DNA of 6,231 nucleotides from Desulfobacteraceae bacterium (GTDB lineage: Bacteria; Desulfobacterota; Desulfobacteria; Desulfobacterales; ETH-SRB1). Shown here piece after piece: positions 1-5,856 of this stretch. The notes under the pieces were generated by a model. The model saw only the letters and a list, made by a program, of their open reading frames with translations, was not told the origin of the DNA and did no database searches. The first letter of the stretch is position 1, and each line of letters opens with the position of its first letter. Location of the stretch: assembly GCA_030638305.1 (NCBI GenBank), contig DAOWEW010000189.1:1-6231 (forward strand), in the 5' to 3' direction. The position numbers were made by a program, and so were the translations under genes.

Positions 1-278
1 AATAGCTCCTTTAAATATTCCCCTGCTGTATCAAAAGCGCTTTTGCGGTCCACATTGAACAAAACGTTTAAAAAATCTCCCGCAGAGCTGACATCCCTTC
101 CCCGCAAGTTAACATAAAAAGGGATTATCTGTTCGGGCAGTGTTCCCAATACCTTTGTCAACAGGCTTGTTTTGCCGGAATTGATAGGGCCATAGACGAA
201 ATAGACCAGAGAAGGTTCGTGTTCCAAAATAGAAATAAGTTCCTTTTGTTCTCTGTCACGATCATAAAATGGAGCCAT
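1..278 (-). CDS. Archaeal-type P-loop ATPase, N-terminal part, cut by window edge
   Basis: Reading from the ATG at 278 down to base 1 gives 92 codons without a stop, so the gene continues beyond the left edge. The start has a strong ribosome-binding site, GAGGAGG four bases upstream. The protein opens with FYDRDREQKEL, then a hydrophobic strand (VYFVYG) and a Walker A loop GPINSGKTS at residues 30-38, followed by a second strand (IIPFYVNLRG, 51-60). This order, a DRExEL-type segment about 20 residues before GP.nsGKTsLl and then a F.Y.NLRG strand, is characteristic of the ATPase_2 family ('archaeal ATPase', STAND-like NTPases). Walker B and C-terminal domains lie outside the window, so the effector or partner is unknown. 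It lies 55 bases downstream of the membrane protein at 334-759 on the same strand, so the two are probably co-transcribed. The family assignment is fairly safe; the function is not known. Confidence 0.85.
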   Translation of the reverse strand, partial: MAPFYDRDREQKELISILEHEPSLVYFVYGPINSGKTSLLTKVLGTLPEQIIPFYVNLRGRDVSSAGDFLNVLFNVDRKSAFDTAGEYLKEL

Positions 279-333
279 AATGCCTCCTCAGAATATTTTA
301 AATGTCAAACAAAAGTACTGAAATTCCGAGCCG

Positions 334-759
334 TTAGAGCAGGTGGAAATTTCTCATTACCTTTGCCACATCTAAATTGGTACTGGAAAGCTCGCGCAGC
401 GCCAGAATCAAGTCTCGTAGCCTGCCTTCACGTTCAATCTTATTAATTGCTCCATCCGTTGCCTCCCTGATCACAGTACGTCTGTCCCAGTAAGCAAATC
501 CGATTACCCCAAGAGTCAGGGAAGTAAAAATGCCGCCAAGTATTAACAGAAAGTTCATCATTTGTTCAAAACGTTTGTCCACTTGCTCAAAACGTTGATC
601 CACCTGTTTTTTGAACTCCGTAAGCACAACTTCCATCCTGATGATTCTATCCCTGTCTTCCAGCGTAAAGGCAACAGGTTCACCACTATATGCATTAGGT
701 GTAATCAAAACTGTTAAGACAAAGCTTAAAAAGCAAACAATCCACACCCTTTTAACCAT
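334..759 (-). CDS. Small secreted or membrane-anchored coiled-coil protein, function unknown
   Basis: This 141-residue protein starts at an ATG preceded by AGGAGGG with a four-base spacer. Residues 1-25 form a classical signal peptide (basic MVKR, hydrophobic core, NAYSG cleavage-like end). Residues about 33-67 form a charged amphipathic helix containing two exact-length heptads, VDQRFEQ and VDKRFEQ (53-66), as in a short coiled coil. Residues about 69-91 are a hydrophobic transmembrane segment (LLILGGIFTSLTLGVIGFAYW). The rest (92-141) is a charged tail, WDRRT onward. The likely topology is a cleaved leader, a periplasmic coiled coil, one membrane helix and a cytoplasmic tail. Homologous small coiled-coil proteins of unknown role occur widely; I recognise the architecture, not a named family. 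The gene stops 55 bases before the ATPase start at 278, so the tail may contact that ATPase, which is inference. At DNA level the heptads are a 21-bp tandem duplication (567-608). Confidence 0.85.
   Translation of the reverse strand: MVKRVWIVCFLSFVLTVLITPNAYSGEPVAFTLEDRDRIIRMEVVLTEFKKQVDQRFEQVDKRFEQMMNFLLILGGIFTSLTLGVIGFAYWDRRTVIREATDGAINKIEREGRLRDLILALRELSSTNLDVAKVMRNFHLL
567..608 (-). repeat. Two-copy 21-bp tandem repeat encoding coiled-coil heptads
   Basis: Units 567-587 and 588-608 both begin caaaacgtt and differ at only a few positions. On the minus strand they encode VDQRFEQ and VDKRFEQ, so the repeat adds exactly one heptad and keeps the reading frame. Copy number in relatives may vary. 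Confidence 0.7.
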
Positions 760-775
760 AATACCCTCCTTGCTT

Positions 776-796
776 AATTCACAGATTACACAGATT
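776..796. repeat. Short AATCTGTG-type dispersed repeat
   Basis: The minus strand reads AATCTGTG-TAATCTGTG, two direct copies of AATCTGTG nine bases apart. Repeats built from this ATCTGTG unit are scattered between genes in many bacterial genomes (recalled from general experience, not checked here). It supplies the stop codon and last residues (SV) of the truncated AlbA_2-like relic at 786-956, so it may mark the end of a deletion. Confidence 0.4.
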
Positions 797-956
797 CAAT
801 AAGTTCATCCAGGATTCCTGTCAAGTCTTTTTCACGAATTGTATCAGATACGAAATTTTCGCCTTTATAGGCGCCGCACTGTATGTTGAACGACGGGAAA
901 TATTTTTGCGGATTTTGCATGGCAAAAACGAAGATCAGCGGAAGAGCATCGGATTT
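786..956 (-). pseudogene. C-terminal relic of an AlbA_2/RecG-like putative DNA-binding protein
   Basis: An open minus-strand stretch of 56 codons, bounded upstream by a stop at 957-959 and ending at the TAA at 786-788. It encodes SDALPLIFVFAMQNPQKYFP, then FNIQCGAYKG, and ends KDLTGILDELIESV. This follows the pattern of proteins with an AlbA_2 (Schlafen-like) domain and RecG-like C-terminal part: a hydrophobic stretch, NPQ+(Y/F)(F/L)P, a strand with C and A(R/Y)(F/K)KG, then an acidic segment with ...G.L.EL(I/L)E. In full-length members this block sits mid-protein with an AlbA_2 domain before it and several hundred residues after it. Both are missing here. The first ATG in frame is at 920 with no ribosome-binding site, so I regard it as a decayed fragment, not a gene. 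Family recall is by eye only. Confidence 0.55.
796..824 (-). promoter_or_regulatory. Possible promoter for the coiled-coil/ATPase pair
   Basis: On the minus strand a perfect TTGACA (819-824) is followed after 17 bases by TATTGA (796-801), only a half match to TATAAT. Transcription would begin about 30 bases before the ATG at 759. It lies inside the AlbA_2-like relic. The -35 box is good but the -10 box is weak. Confidence 0.3.
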
Positions 957-962
957 TTACTG

Positions 963-990
963 TTGACGATATTATACAAAACTGTATACT
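963..990 (+). promoter_or_regulatory. Sigma70-like promoter of the toxin-antitoxin pair
   Basis: TTGACG (963-968) and TATACT (985-990) are separated by 16 bases and each differs from consensus at one position. It is the best promoter upstream of the toxin gene at 1078 and would give a leader of roughly 80 bases, which contains the hairpin at 1046-1069. Confidence 0.6.
973..988. promoter_or_regulatory. Dyad overlapping the promoter, candidate operator
   Basis: TATAC (973-977) and GTATA (984-988) form an inverted repeat with a six-base spacer. It covers part of the promoter spacer and most of the -10 box, so a bound protein would block RNA polymerase. AbiEi-type antitoxins are known to repress their own operons by binding inverted repeats through their winged-helix domain, so the antitoxin at 2103-2675 is the obvious candidate binder. 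The arms are only five bases and AT-rich, so chance is not excluded. Confidence 0.35.
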
Positions 991-1045
991 ATAGTAATCA
1001 ATTATTGAGACCTTCGAAAAATGCTCAATTTTGCTCAAGGTCAAG

Positions 1046-1069
1046 GGCTACCAACGTAAGTTAGTAGCC
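1046..1069 (+). promoter_or_regulatory. Leader hairpin immediately before the toxin start
   Basis: GGCTAC (1046-1051) pairs with GTAGCC (1064-1069). Across one C-A mismatch, AAC (1053-1055) pairs with GTT (1060-1062) around a GTAA loop, which fits the stable GNRA tetraloop class. The stem ends eight bases before the GTG start at 1078. No Shine-Dalgarno sequence is visible between it and either candidate start, so the stem may take part in translational control of the toxin. Confidence 0.35.
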
Positions 1070-1077
1070 TTACAACG

Positions 1078-1944
1078 GTGTCGTCTATGTATAACGAAAA
1101 GAAGATAAAAAAATCGGAGTTGTTGCAGTTGATTTTACTGGACAACCTTTACGCTCAATCCGGATCAGACCGTATCATTTTTCAGGGCGGAACAGCATTA
1201 AGATGGGTCTATAGCGGAATGAGGTTTTCGGAAGATCTTGATTTTGTAACCGACTTGCACAGGGAAGATGTGGAAAACATCTTGGCCGGGACATTTCAAA
1301 AAACTCAAATGGCCTGTATTGCCCAGTTTGGTCCTGGAAAATCGGAGCTTAAGCGTAAGCACGGTCGGAAAGAAGCAATCAGGATGTTTTTTATCTATCG
1401 ACCTGAAACTCAACGTGAAAGAATTGCTGTAAAGTTAGAGTTCGAATTTCTATCGCCAGGCCGAAAACCGCAGTTTCAAAAATTTGTTCTGAGGGATTTG
1501 CCGTCAGTTGCAGGACTGGTCACAAGCGGAAAGCTGATAATTCCATACTCAAGCAGTATCATTCTATCAGAAACTCCCGAGGAGATCCTGTCTGATAAAA
1601 TCAGGGCACTTTACGAAAGAAAATACCTCAAAGGGAGGGATATTTATGATATCTGGTGGATAAAAAAACAACTAAAAGCAACCACAACGTGGATCAAGGT
1701 CAGAGAAAAACTTGTTATGTATCAAGCTCCTTTTGTTCCGGCCAGAGGAGCACATTACTTTCAACAAAGGGAATCCACCTCAAGCATCATAGACGCCTTA
1801 AAAATAGATTTGCCCCGTTTTTTGCCACAAAATATCATTGCCATGTATCAGGAAACAAATTTTAGCGATTTTATCGCTACTCTTAGGAAAGTCATCTCAA
1901 TCCTTTTAAATCAGGGAATGACCGAATATTTTAACCTAAGTTGA
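1078..1944 (+). CDS. AbiEii-family nucleotidyltransferase toxin, C-terminus altered by insertion
   Basis: This 288-residue protein belongs to the nucleotidyltransferase AbiEii/AbiGii toxin family (DNA polymerase beta-like fold). Visible motifs in order are FQGGTALRW (35-43), RFSEDLDF (49-56) with the metal-binding D53 and D55, the IAVKLEFEF strand (116-124), and ILSDKIRALYERK (170-182) followed by GRDIYDIWW (186-194), the usual conserved helix of the family. Members transfer nucleotides onto cellular targets (tRNA for the MenA relatives) and stop growth until the antitoxin acts; the target here is unknown. The first start in the open frame is GTG 1078, after a stop at 1057-1059. ATG 1087 is an alternative, and neither has a Shine-Dalgarno site. 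The last three codons (NLS) and the stop lie inside the MITE at 1935-2093. Without it the protein would end KDYDRRKINP and be 295 residues. Catalytic motifs are intact, so activity is likely. It precedes its probable antitoxin, the reverse of classical abiE order. Confidence 0.88.
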   Translation: MSSMYNEKKIKKSELLQLILLDNLYAQSGSDRIIFQGGTALRWVYSGMRFSEDLDFVTDLHREDVENILAGTFQKTQMACIAQFGPGKSELKRKHGRKEAIRMFFIYRPETQRERIAVKLEFEFLSPGRKPQFQKFVLRDLPSVAGLVTSGKLIIPYSSSIILSETPEEILSDKIRALYERKYLKGRDIYDIWWIKKQLKATTTWIKVREKLVMYQAPFVPARGAHYFQQRESTSSIIDALKIDLPRFLPQNIIAMYQETNFSDFIATLRKVISILLNQGMTEYFNLS

Positions 1945-2093
1945 GCGATTTTTGGGGAAGAAATGTGCTGAGATCTTGATGCATAAGGGTTTGCGAAAAC
2001 CGTAAGCATACCCGTGGATATGTCGAGGATTTTCGCGAATCCTTGATGCGCAAGAGATCAGTGCAGATCGAGCCAAAAATCGCTCAATTTAGG
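1935..2093. mobile_element. Palindromic MITE-like element flanked by TTAA
   Basis: The ends are 21-bp inverted repeats (1935-1955 and 2073-2093), CCTAAGTTGAGCGATTTTTG inward from the left and its complement on the right with one mismatch. TTAA flanks both sides (1931-1934, 2094-2097), as expected for a duplicated TTAA target. The interior continues as an imperfect palindrome: around 1973-2001 and 2027-2056, TCTTG...GCAT..AAGG..TT.GCGAAAA..CC recurs in inverted orientation. The whole can fold into one long hairpin. It has no coding capacity of its own, so any mobility would need a transposase in trans. TTAA duplication and CC-starting ends suggest the IS1380/piggyBac-like group, which is inference. 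It supplies the toxin stop codon (1942-1944) and an artificial in-frame extension upstream of the antitoxin. Confidence 0.8.
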
Positions 2094-2102
2094 TTAAAGA
2101 TT

Positions 2103-2675
2103 ATGACAGAAGAAAGATCAACCCTTAAGCGTTTGAAACTCCTTCCCGTACTTTTTCGCAAGCAGGATGCAGAAAAATTGACTTCTCATGCGGGTATGTT
2201 TTTATCACGGGCCGTTAAAAAAGGATTAATCTATCGCGTTAATCGGGGAAACTATATCAATTCCTTTCTCTGCGGCTTTCCAGGCGTGGAGGAAGCAGCA
2301 TGTTTTTTAAAACCGCCGGCCTACATCTCCTGCGAATGGGCCTTGAATTATCATGGTATCACCCTGCAGTCTCCCATGGTATGCACCGTCGTAACCCTAA
2401 GCACCTCTGTCGGCAAGAAACGAAATATTCAGTATCAGGGAATCACTATTGAATTTTCAAGGATCACCCCTTCACTATTTTTTGGATTTACTTATCGGGA
2501 CAGGTTTTACATGGCTTCGCCTGAAAAGGCCATCCTGGACACCCTCTATTACCGCGGAATGATTCCGGTCCAGGATGAGTTGGAACTGGATAAGGTGGAC
2601 TTTAATCTCCTTTCAAAAATGGCCCGCAGATATCCTTTATCCGTCTCCCGCGCGATAGTTAATTTAATAGTATAG
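2103..2675 (+). CDS. AbiEi-like antitoxin and transcriptional regulator
   Basis: From ATG 2103 this encodes 190 residues. Residues about 7-53 look like a winged helix-turn-helix: LPVLFRKQDAEKL, then LSRAVKKGLIYRVNRGNYI, the wing pattern G(L/I)(I)yRv.rG.Y. The C-terminal part holds the family signatures PPAYISCEWALNYHGI (71-86) and ASPEKAILDTLYYRG (138-152). This matches the COG5340/AbiEi antitoxin family, which neutralises AbiEii toxins and represses its own operon. The frame stays open upstream to TTG 2043 and ATG 2046, but those codons lie within the MITE and have no ribosome-binding site, so I reject them. ATG 2103 itself has only a weak upstream AAAG. In the reconstructed pre-insertion sequence it overlapped the toxin by 26 nt, which implies translational coupling that the MITE has broken. 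Antitoxin may therefore now be made at a lower or different ratio to toxin. Confidence 0.85.
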   Translation: MTEERSTLKRLKLLPVLFRKQDAEKLTSHAGMFLSRAVKKGLIYRVNRGNYINSFLCGFPGVEEAACFLKPPAYISCEWALNYHGITLQSPMVCTVVTLSTSVGKKRNIQYQGITIEFSRITPSLFFGFTYRDRFYMASPEKAILDTLYYRGMIPVQDELELDKVDFNLLSKMARRYPLSVSRAIVNLIV

Positions 2676-2734
2676 GAATTTTCATTTTATGCTTAATGAA
2701 TTCGGTATGATAAGATAGATGAGTAAAAAGTGCC

Positions 2735-2781
2735 TAAGGAACGAGGTCTAAATAACTTTCTCATTTAGACCTCGTTCCTTA
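2735..2781. repeat. Perfect 19-bp inverted repeat with 9-base loop
   Basis: Arms 2735-2753 (TAAGGAACGAGGTCTAAAT) and 2763-2781 are exactly complementary around a nine-base loop. It starts 59 bases after the antitoxin stop and could end transcription, but no T-run follows on the plus strand (AATTCC). On the minus strand GGCAC and then TTTTT follow, only a partial match to an intrinsic terminator. The stem is longer and less GC-rich than a usual terminator, so a dispersed palindromic repeat is as likely. Confidence 0.6.
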
Positions 2782-3068
2782 ATTCCCTGAAGCTTGCTAC
2801 TGGATAATTCATTTACAAATTATTATGCAAAATATTTTTTTAATGAGCAAGATTTATATCTTTCCAATCATAACAATAAAACCAGTGTTTTTCACTAAAA
2901 GCATGTTATTTTTCACCACTTTTTGACCCCCTACGATCTGCCGAACATACGGGGCAGGCACGATATACTGGATACTCAGAATTTGAAAGTGGGTAAGGAA
3001 CCCTCTAAAAATGTCCACCTTTGGCAGGACCGATTCACAAAAAACTAATTTTCGGAAACTCAAGGAAA
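2782..3068. other. AT-rich intergenic stretch, no gene recognised
   Basis: This separates the plus-strand toxin-antitoxin pair from the convergent acyltransferase fusion. A 69-codon minus-strand frame (2854-3063) and a plus-strand frame reading LTPYDLPNIRGRHDILD cover the same bases. Neither has a ribosome-binding site or a family pattern I recognise. The denser middle part (about 2925-3060) may be an insertion-sequence relic, but I cannot name one. Confidence 0.4.
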
Positions 3069-5729
3069 TTAAAATGTATCTAAATGTTTCTTCAGCTCCG
3101 GATAATTAGTTTTACCTGTTCCCAGAACCGGTATTTCATTCAATTTAATCACATGCCTGATATTATGGAGTGCGCTGAGACCGGCATCGCGAATGTATGA
3201 ATTTACTGACACCCGGTCCGTGTCCTTAACCGTAAAAAGTATCAGCTCAGGATTTTCCTCTCTGGGTGTTGCCTCAACTGCAATTACATGGCCATCGTCG
3301 TCATCACCTGCAAAGTGCGGTGCCAGTACTTCTTCGATTGCCGGCAAAGATATCATCTCGCCGCCCAGTTTAACAAAGCGTTTTAATCGTCCGCAAAAAG
3401 TCAAAATTCCATTATTGTCTTCGGATACAATGTCACCGGTTTTATACCATTTTCTGCCGTTGTATTCAACAAATGGTGACTTACCGGTATGGTTAAGGTA
3501 TCCGCTAAATACGCTTGGACCGCTCACCAGGAGCATTCCAGCTCTGTTTCTGCCGACTTCCTCGCCGGTGTCAACATCAATAATGATATGTTCAAGTGAT
3601 GGCATTATCCTGCCGATTGTATATGGTTTTGGACAGTTTTCCATGTTGGAGGATATAACCGGCGAACATTCAGTTACACCATAGCCTTCGAGAAGTTTTA
3701 TGGTCATATGACGTTCATTTATGGACTCATACACTGCGGCAGAACATTTTTCAGCACCGCTTATGACAAAGCGTAAGGCTTGAAGCTGCTTACTGTTTGA
3801 TGCTTTCACAATGCCATTTAAAAATGTTGGTGTGCCGACCATTATCGACACATTGTACTCCTCCATTAAACGTGCAATAGTCGATGCCTCGGTAGGATTT
3901 GGATTGTATACAGTGCGGATGCCCATGCATAATGGAAATGCAATTGTTACTGTAATGCCGAATGAGTGGAATGGTGGCAGAATACCGATCAAAACATCCT
4001 TTTCACTGACGGTTGCCATTGAAGGGATGTCCCGGATATTTGTCATTATATTATTGTGTGAAAGCGGTACAGATTTAGGCATGCCTTCTGAACCGCTGGT
4101 AAACAGGATTACAGCAGTGTCAGTCATTTTTGGATGCTTTAACGACGACCATGTCAGCCGGCTCCTTAACCATGCTGATATTTTGGATTTATATGAAATT
4201 TTGCCGCGAAGCTCTTCAAGAAATACAAAGCAATCGTTCAATTGCTCCAGATTTACCCGTTGCTCTGAAAGCCTGTTCACCAGAGCCTGGGCAGTCAATA
4301 TCTTGGTTACACCTATATTATTTAGCGAATATACCATATTGCGAGAGCCGACCGTCCAGTTTACCATAACCGGTATTTTGCCGGCAAAAAGGGTGGACAG
4401 ATAGACAATAACAGCTCCTGCGGATGCCGGCAGCATTATCCCTATATGTTTGTCAGGAAAAGCTTTGATCAGGGGACTGAGCACCATAATTGCAGCAATG
4501 AGATCACGATATGTCTTTTCGCCGCTTACCTGATCTGCAATGATAAGCCTGGAAGGATTCTGCCTTGCCTGATTCAAAAAAACTTCAGTTATCGTACTGC
4601 CTTTGGCTACGCTTAACGGAGTGTTTGAATAAGGTGCGTTAAGCCACTTCTGACTCGCAGGTTTCAATGGTGCTGTATCAGATGCCACTCCCTTGCCAAT
4701 TGCAGCCAGCATTACATCTCCGACAGTATTCAATGAATCAGCGCCAACCTGAGAAAACCCGAATTCTTGTTCCAGCCATGCAATCACCTCGACCATGGCA
4801 AGGCTGTCCAGTCCAAGATCATATGCCAGATGCAGGTCTTTTTGCAGGTCTGCCGATCCCGTAAATTGGTGTCCCGTCAATTGCCTTAGAAATTCAATAA
4901 CCAGTTTTTGTGTAGTTTCAGGTACGGCATATGTCTTCCAGTCAATCTTCACATACTCCGGCTCAGGACGTATTCCAATGCCACCTTTCTCATGGAAAAA
5001 ATATGGCACATAGGTATTTCCGGAAGCATCGGCATTGTAAAAATCTTCCAGAAAACGGTTCATAGTAATCCGGTCTGCTGTGCGGGGAAAGTTTTTTGGT
5101 TCGACAAACTCAATTTGTACCGGCCTTCGCGGCATGAAAAACAAGGCGTTAAGAAAAAGATACTTCAGGGCATGTTTAAGGTTAGACACAAGATCCGGGT
5201 TTTTGCCTGAAGCCCAGCTAAAACTGCTTCCCCACAAGCCATTCTGACGTATTAGAACCACACGCACATCCGGCACCTGCTCCAAAATTACCTCGACTGC
5301 GCTGGTCGCCCGGATTTTTTCGAGGTAAGTCCTTTTGAGATGGCCTGCAGGATATAGCAAGAAATTCCCGTTGCTTCGAATATGTTCCATGCTTTCCGAA
5401 AGCACTTTTTTAATAATTGTGGGAGCAGCAGGCCCTGTTATGGAAACATCAGGAATCAATCTTGCTCCAAAGCGTCTGCTTATCCATGCAATCAGAGGAT
5501 TGGCCATCCTGGATTCAACGGCAAGTGAGTGCGGTGCAAAATCTTTGTGCAAAATAGAAACTATGATGGCAGGATCTATCAATGCCGGATGATTCGGCAA
5601 AAAAAGAATACCGCTTTTTTCCCTTGATCTTATATCATCCAGGCCTTTTGTTTTGATATCATAACGAAGCCCGAGTAGAATTTTGGATAGAAGTGCCAGC
5701 AATGTATTTAACAGATTATATTTTTTCAT
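3069..5729 (-). CDS. PlsC acyltransferase - acyl carrier protein - acyl-ACP/CoA synthetase fusion
   Basis: This 886-residue protein joins three modules. Residues about 20-215 are a PlsC/LPLAT acyltransferase with the HxxxxD motif (H47-PALI-D52), FGARLIPD (87-94), YPAGH (126-130) in place of the usual FPEGT, and VVLIRQNGLWG (157-167). Residues about 271-345 are an acyl carrier domain with the phosphopantetheine site DLGLDSLAMVEV (Ser309). Residues about 378-886 are an AMP-binding ligase with P-loop FTSGSEGMPKS (543-553), EGYGVTECSP (681-690), YKTGD (762-766), the hinge GRLKRFVKLGGE (780-791) and the C-terminal lysine in GTGKTN (K873). Expected chemistry: ATP-dependent fatty-acid activation, loading on the built-in ACP, and transfer to a lysophospholipid. 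E. coli Aas (719 residues) has acyltransferase and ligase but no ACP between them. It probably acts at the inner membrane face. ATG 5729 has only a weak AAAGAAAG upstream, but it overlaps the preceding membrane-protein remnant by 14 nt, so coupling may drive its translation. Confidence 0.9.
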   Translation of the reverse strand: MKKYNLLNTLLALLSKILLGLRYDIKTKGLDDIRSREKSGILFLPNHPALIDPAIIVSILHKDFAPHSLAVESRMANPLIAWISRRFGARLIPDVSITGPAAPTIIKKVLSESMEHIRSNGNFLLYPAGHLKRTYLEKIRATSAVEVILEQVPDVRVVLIRQNGLWGSSFSWASGKNPDLVSNLKHALKYLFLNALFFMPRRPVQIEFVEPKNFPRTADRITMNRFLEDFYNADASGNTYVPYFFHEKGGIGIRPEPEYVKIDWKTYAVPETTQKLVIEFLRQLTGHQFTGSADLQKDLHLAYDLGLDSLAMVEVIAWLEQEFGFSQVGADSLNTVGDVMLAAIGKGVASDTAPLKPASQKWLNAPYSNTPLSVAKGSTITEVFLNQARQNPSRLIIADQVSGEKTYRDLIAAIMVLSPLIKAFPDKHIGIMLPASAGAVIVYLSTLFAGKIPVMVNWTVGSRNMVYSLNNIGVTKILTAQALVNRLSEQRVNLEQLNDCFVFLEELRGKISYKSKISAWLRSRLTWSSLKHPKMTDTAVILFTSGSEGMPKSVPLSHNNIMTNIRDIPSMATVSEKDVLIGILPPFHSFGITVTIAFPLCMGIRTVYNPNPTEASTIARLMEEYNVSIMVGTPTFLNGIVKASNSKQLQALRFVISGAEKCSAAVYESINERHMTIKLLEGYGVTECSPVISSNMENCPKPYTIGRIMPSLEHIIIDVDTGEEVGRNRAGMLLVSGPSVFSGYLNHTGKSPFVEYNGRKWYKTGDIVSEDNNGILTFCGRLKRFVKLGGEMISLPAIEEVLAPHFAGDDDDGHVIAVEATPREENPELILFTVKDTDRVSVNSYIRDAGLSALHNIRHVIKLNEIPVLGTGKTNYPELKKHLDTF

Positions 5730-5856
5730 TATTTCTTTCTTTGTTTACAAAATAGAATAAAATTCCGCCTGCTATAAAAAAGAGCGACACATACATAATG
5801 CCAACTCTTGACCGGATTTTGAGGGACAAAACTCTTTTGTTTAGGCCAGGTTTTTT
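5716..5856 (-). pseudogene. C-terminal remnant of a membrane transporter (MFS-like)
   Basis: An open frame of 46 codons follows a stop at 5857-5859. It reads KIRSRVGIMYVSLFFIAGG, then ILFYFVNKERNNEKI, and ends with TAA at 5716-5718, 14 nt inside the acyltransferase fusion. One hydrophobic helix between a basic residue pair and a charged short tail, VNKER, is the usual ending of MFS permeases (UMF1/Atg22-like or LplT-like). Short gene overlaps of this kind are typical of real operons, and they support this frame over the competing one whose stop just touches the ATG (TAATG). An MFS lysophospholipid transporter (LplT) is encoded next to or fused with Aas-type proteins in many bacteria, so the remnant fits the downstream gene. 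The remaining helices are missing upstream, and no start codon with a ribosome-binding site is present. Confidence 0.5.

Noticed and set aside
219..446. 75-codon plus-strand open frame
   Set aside because: Antisense to the ATPase and coiled-coil genes, which have strong ribosome-binding sites and family features.
1046..1069. Integron attC-like site (CAAC...GTTA within paired arms)
   Set aside because: The core sites do not fit RYYYAAC/GTTRRRY, and the loop is only four bases; a simple hairpin explains it.
2043..2102. Antitoxin start at TTG 2043 or ATG 2046
   Set aside because: These codons lie inside the MITE, have no ribosome-binding site and add 20 residues encoded by transposon sequence. 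ATG 2103 is the start that fits the reconstructed overlap.
2854..3063. 69-codon minus-strand open frame
   Set aside because: No ribosome-binding site, no family pattern, and the other strand is equally open over much of it; treated as chance.
3193..5592. Several plus-strand open frames of 65-197 codons
   Set aside because: All lie antisense to the acyltransferase-ACP-synthetase gene, whose domains and motifs cover the region completely.
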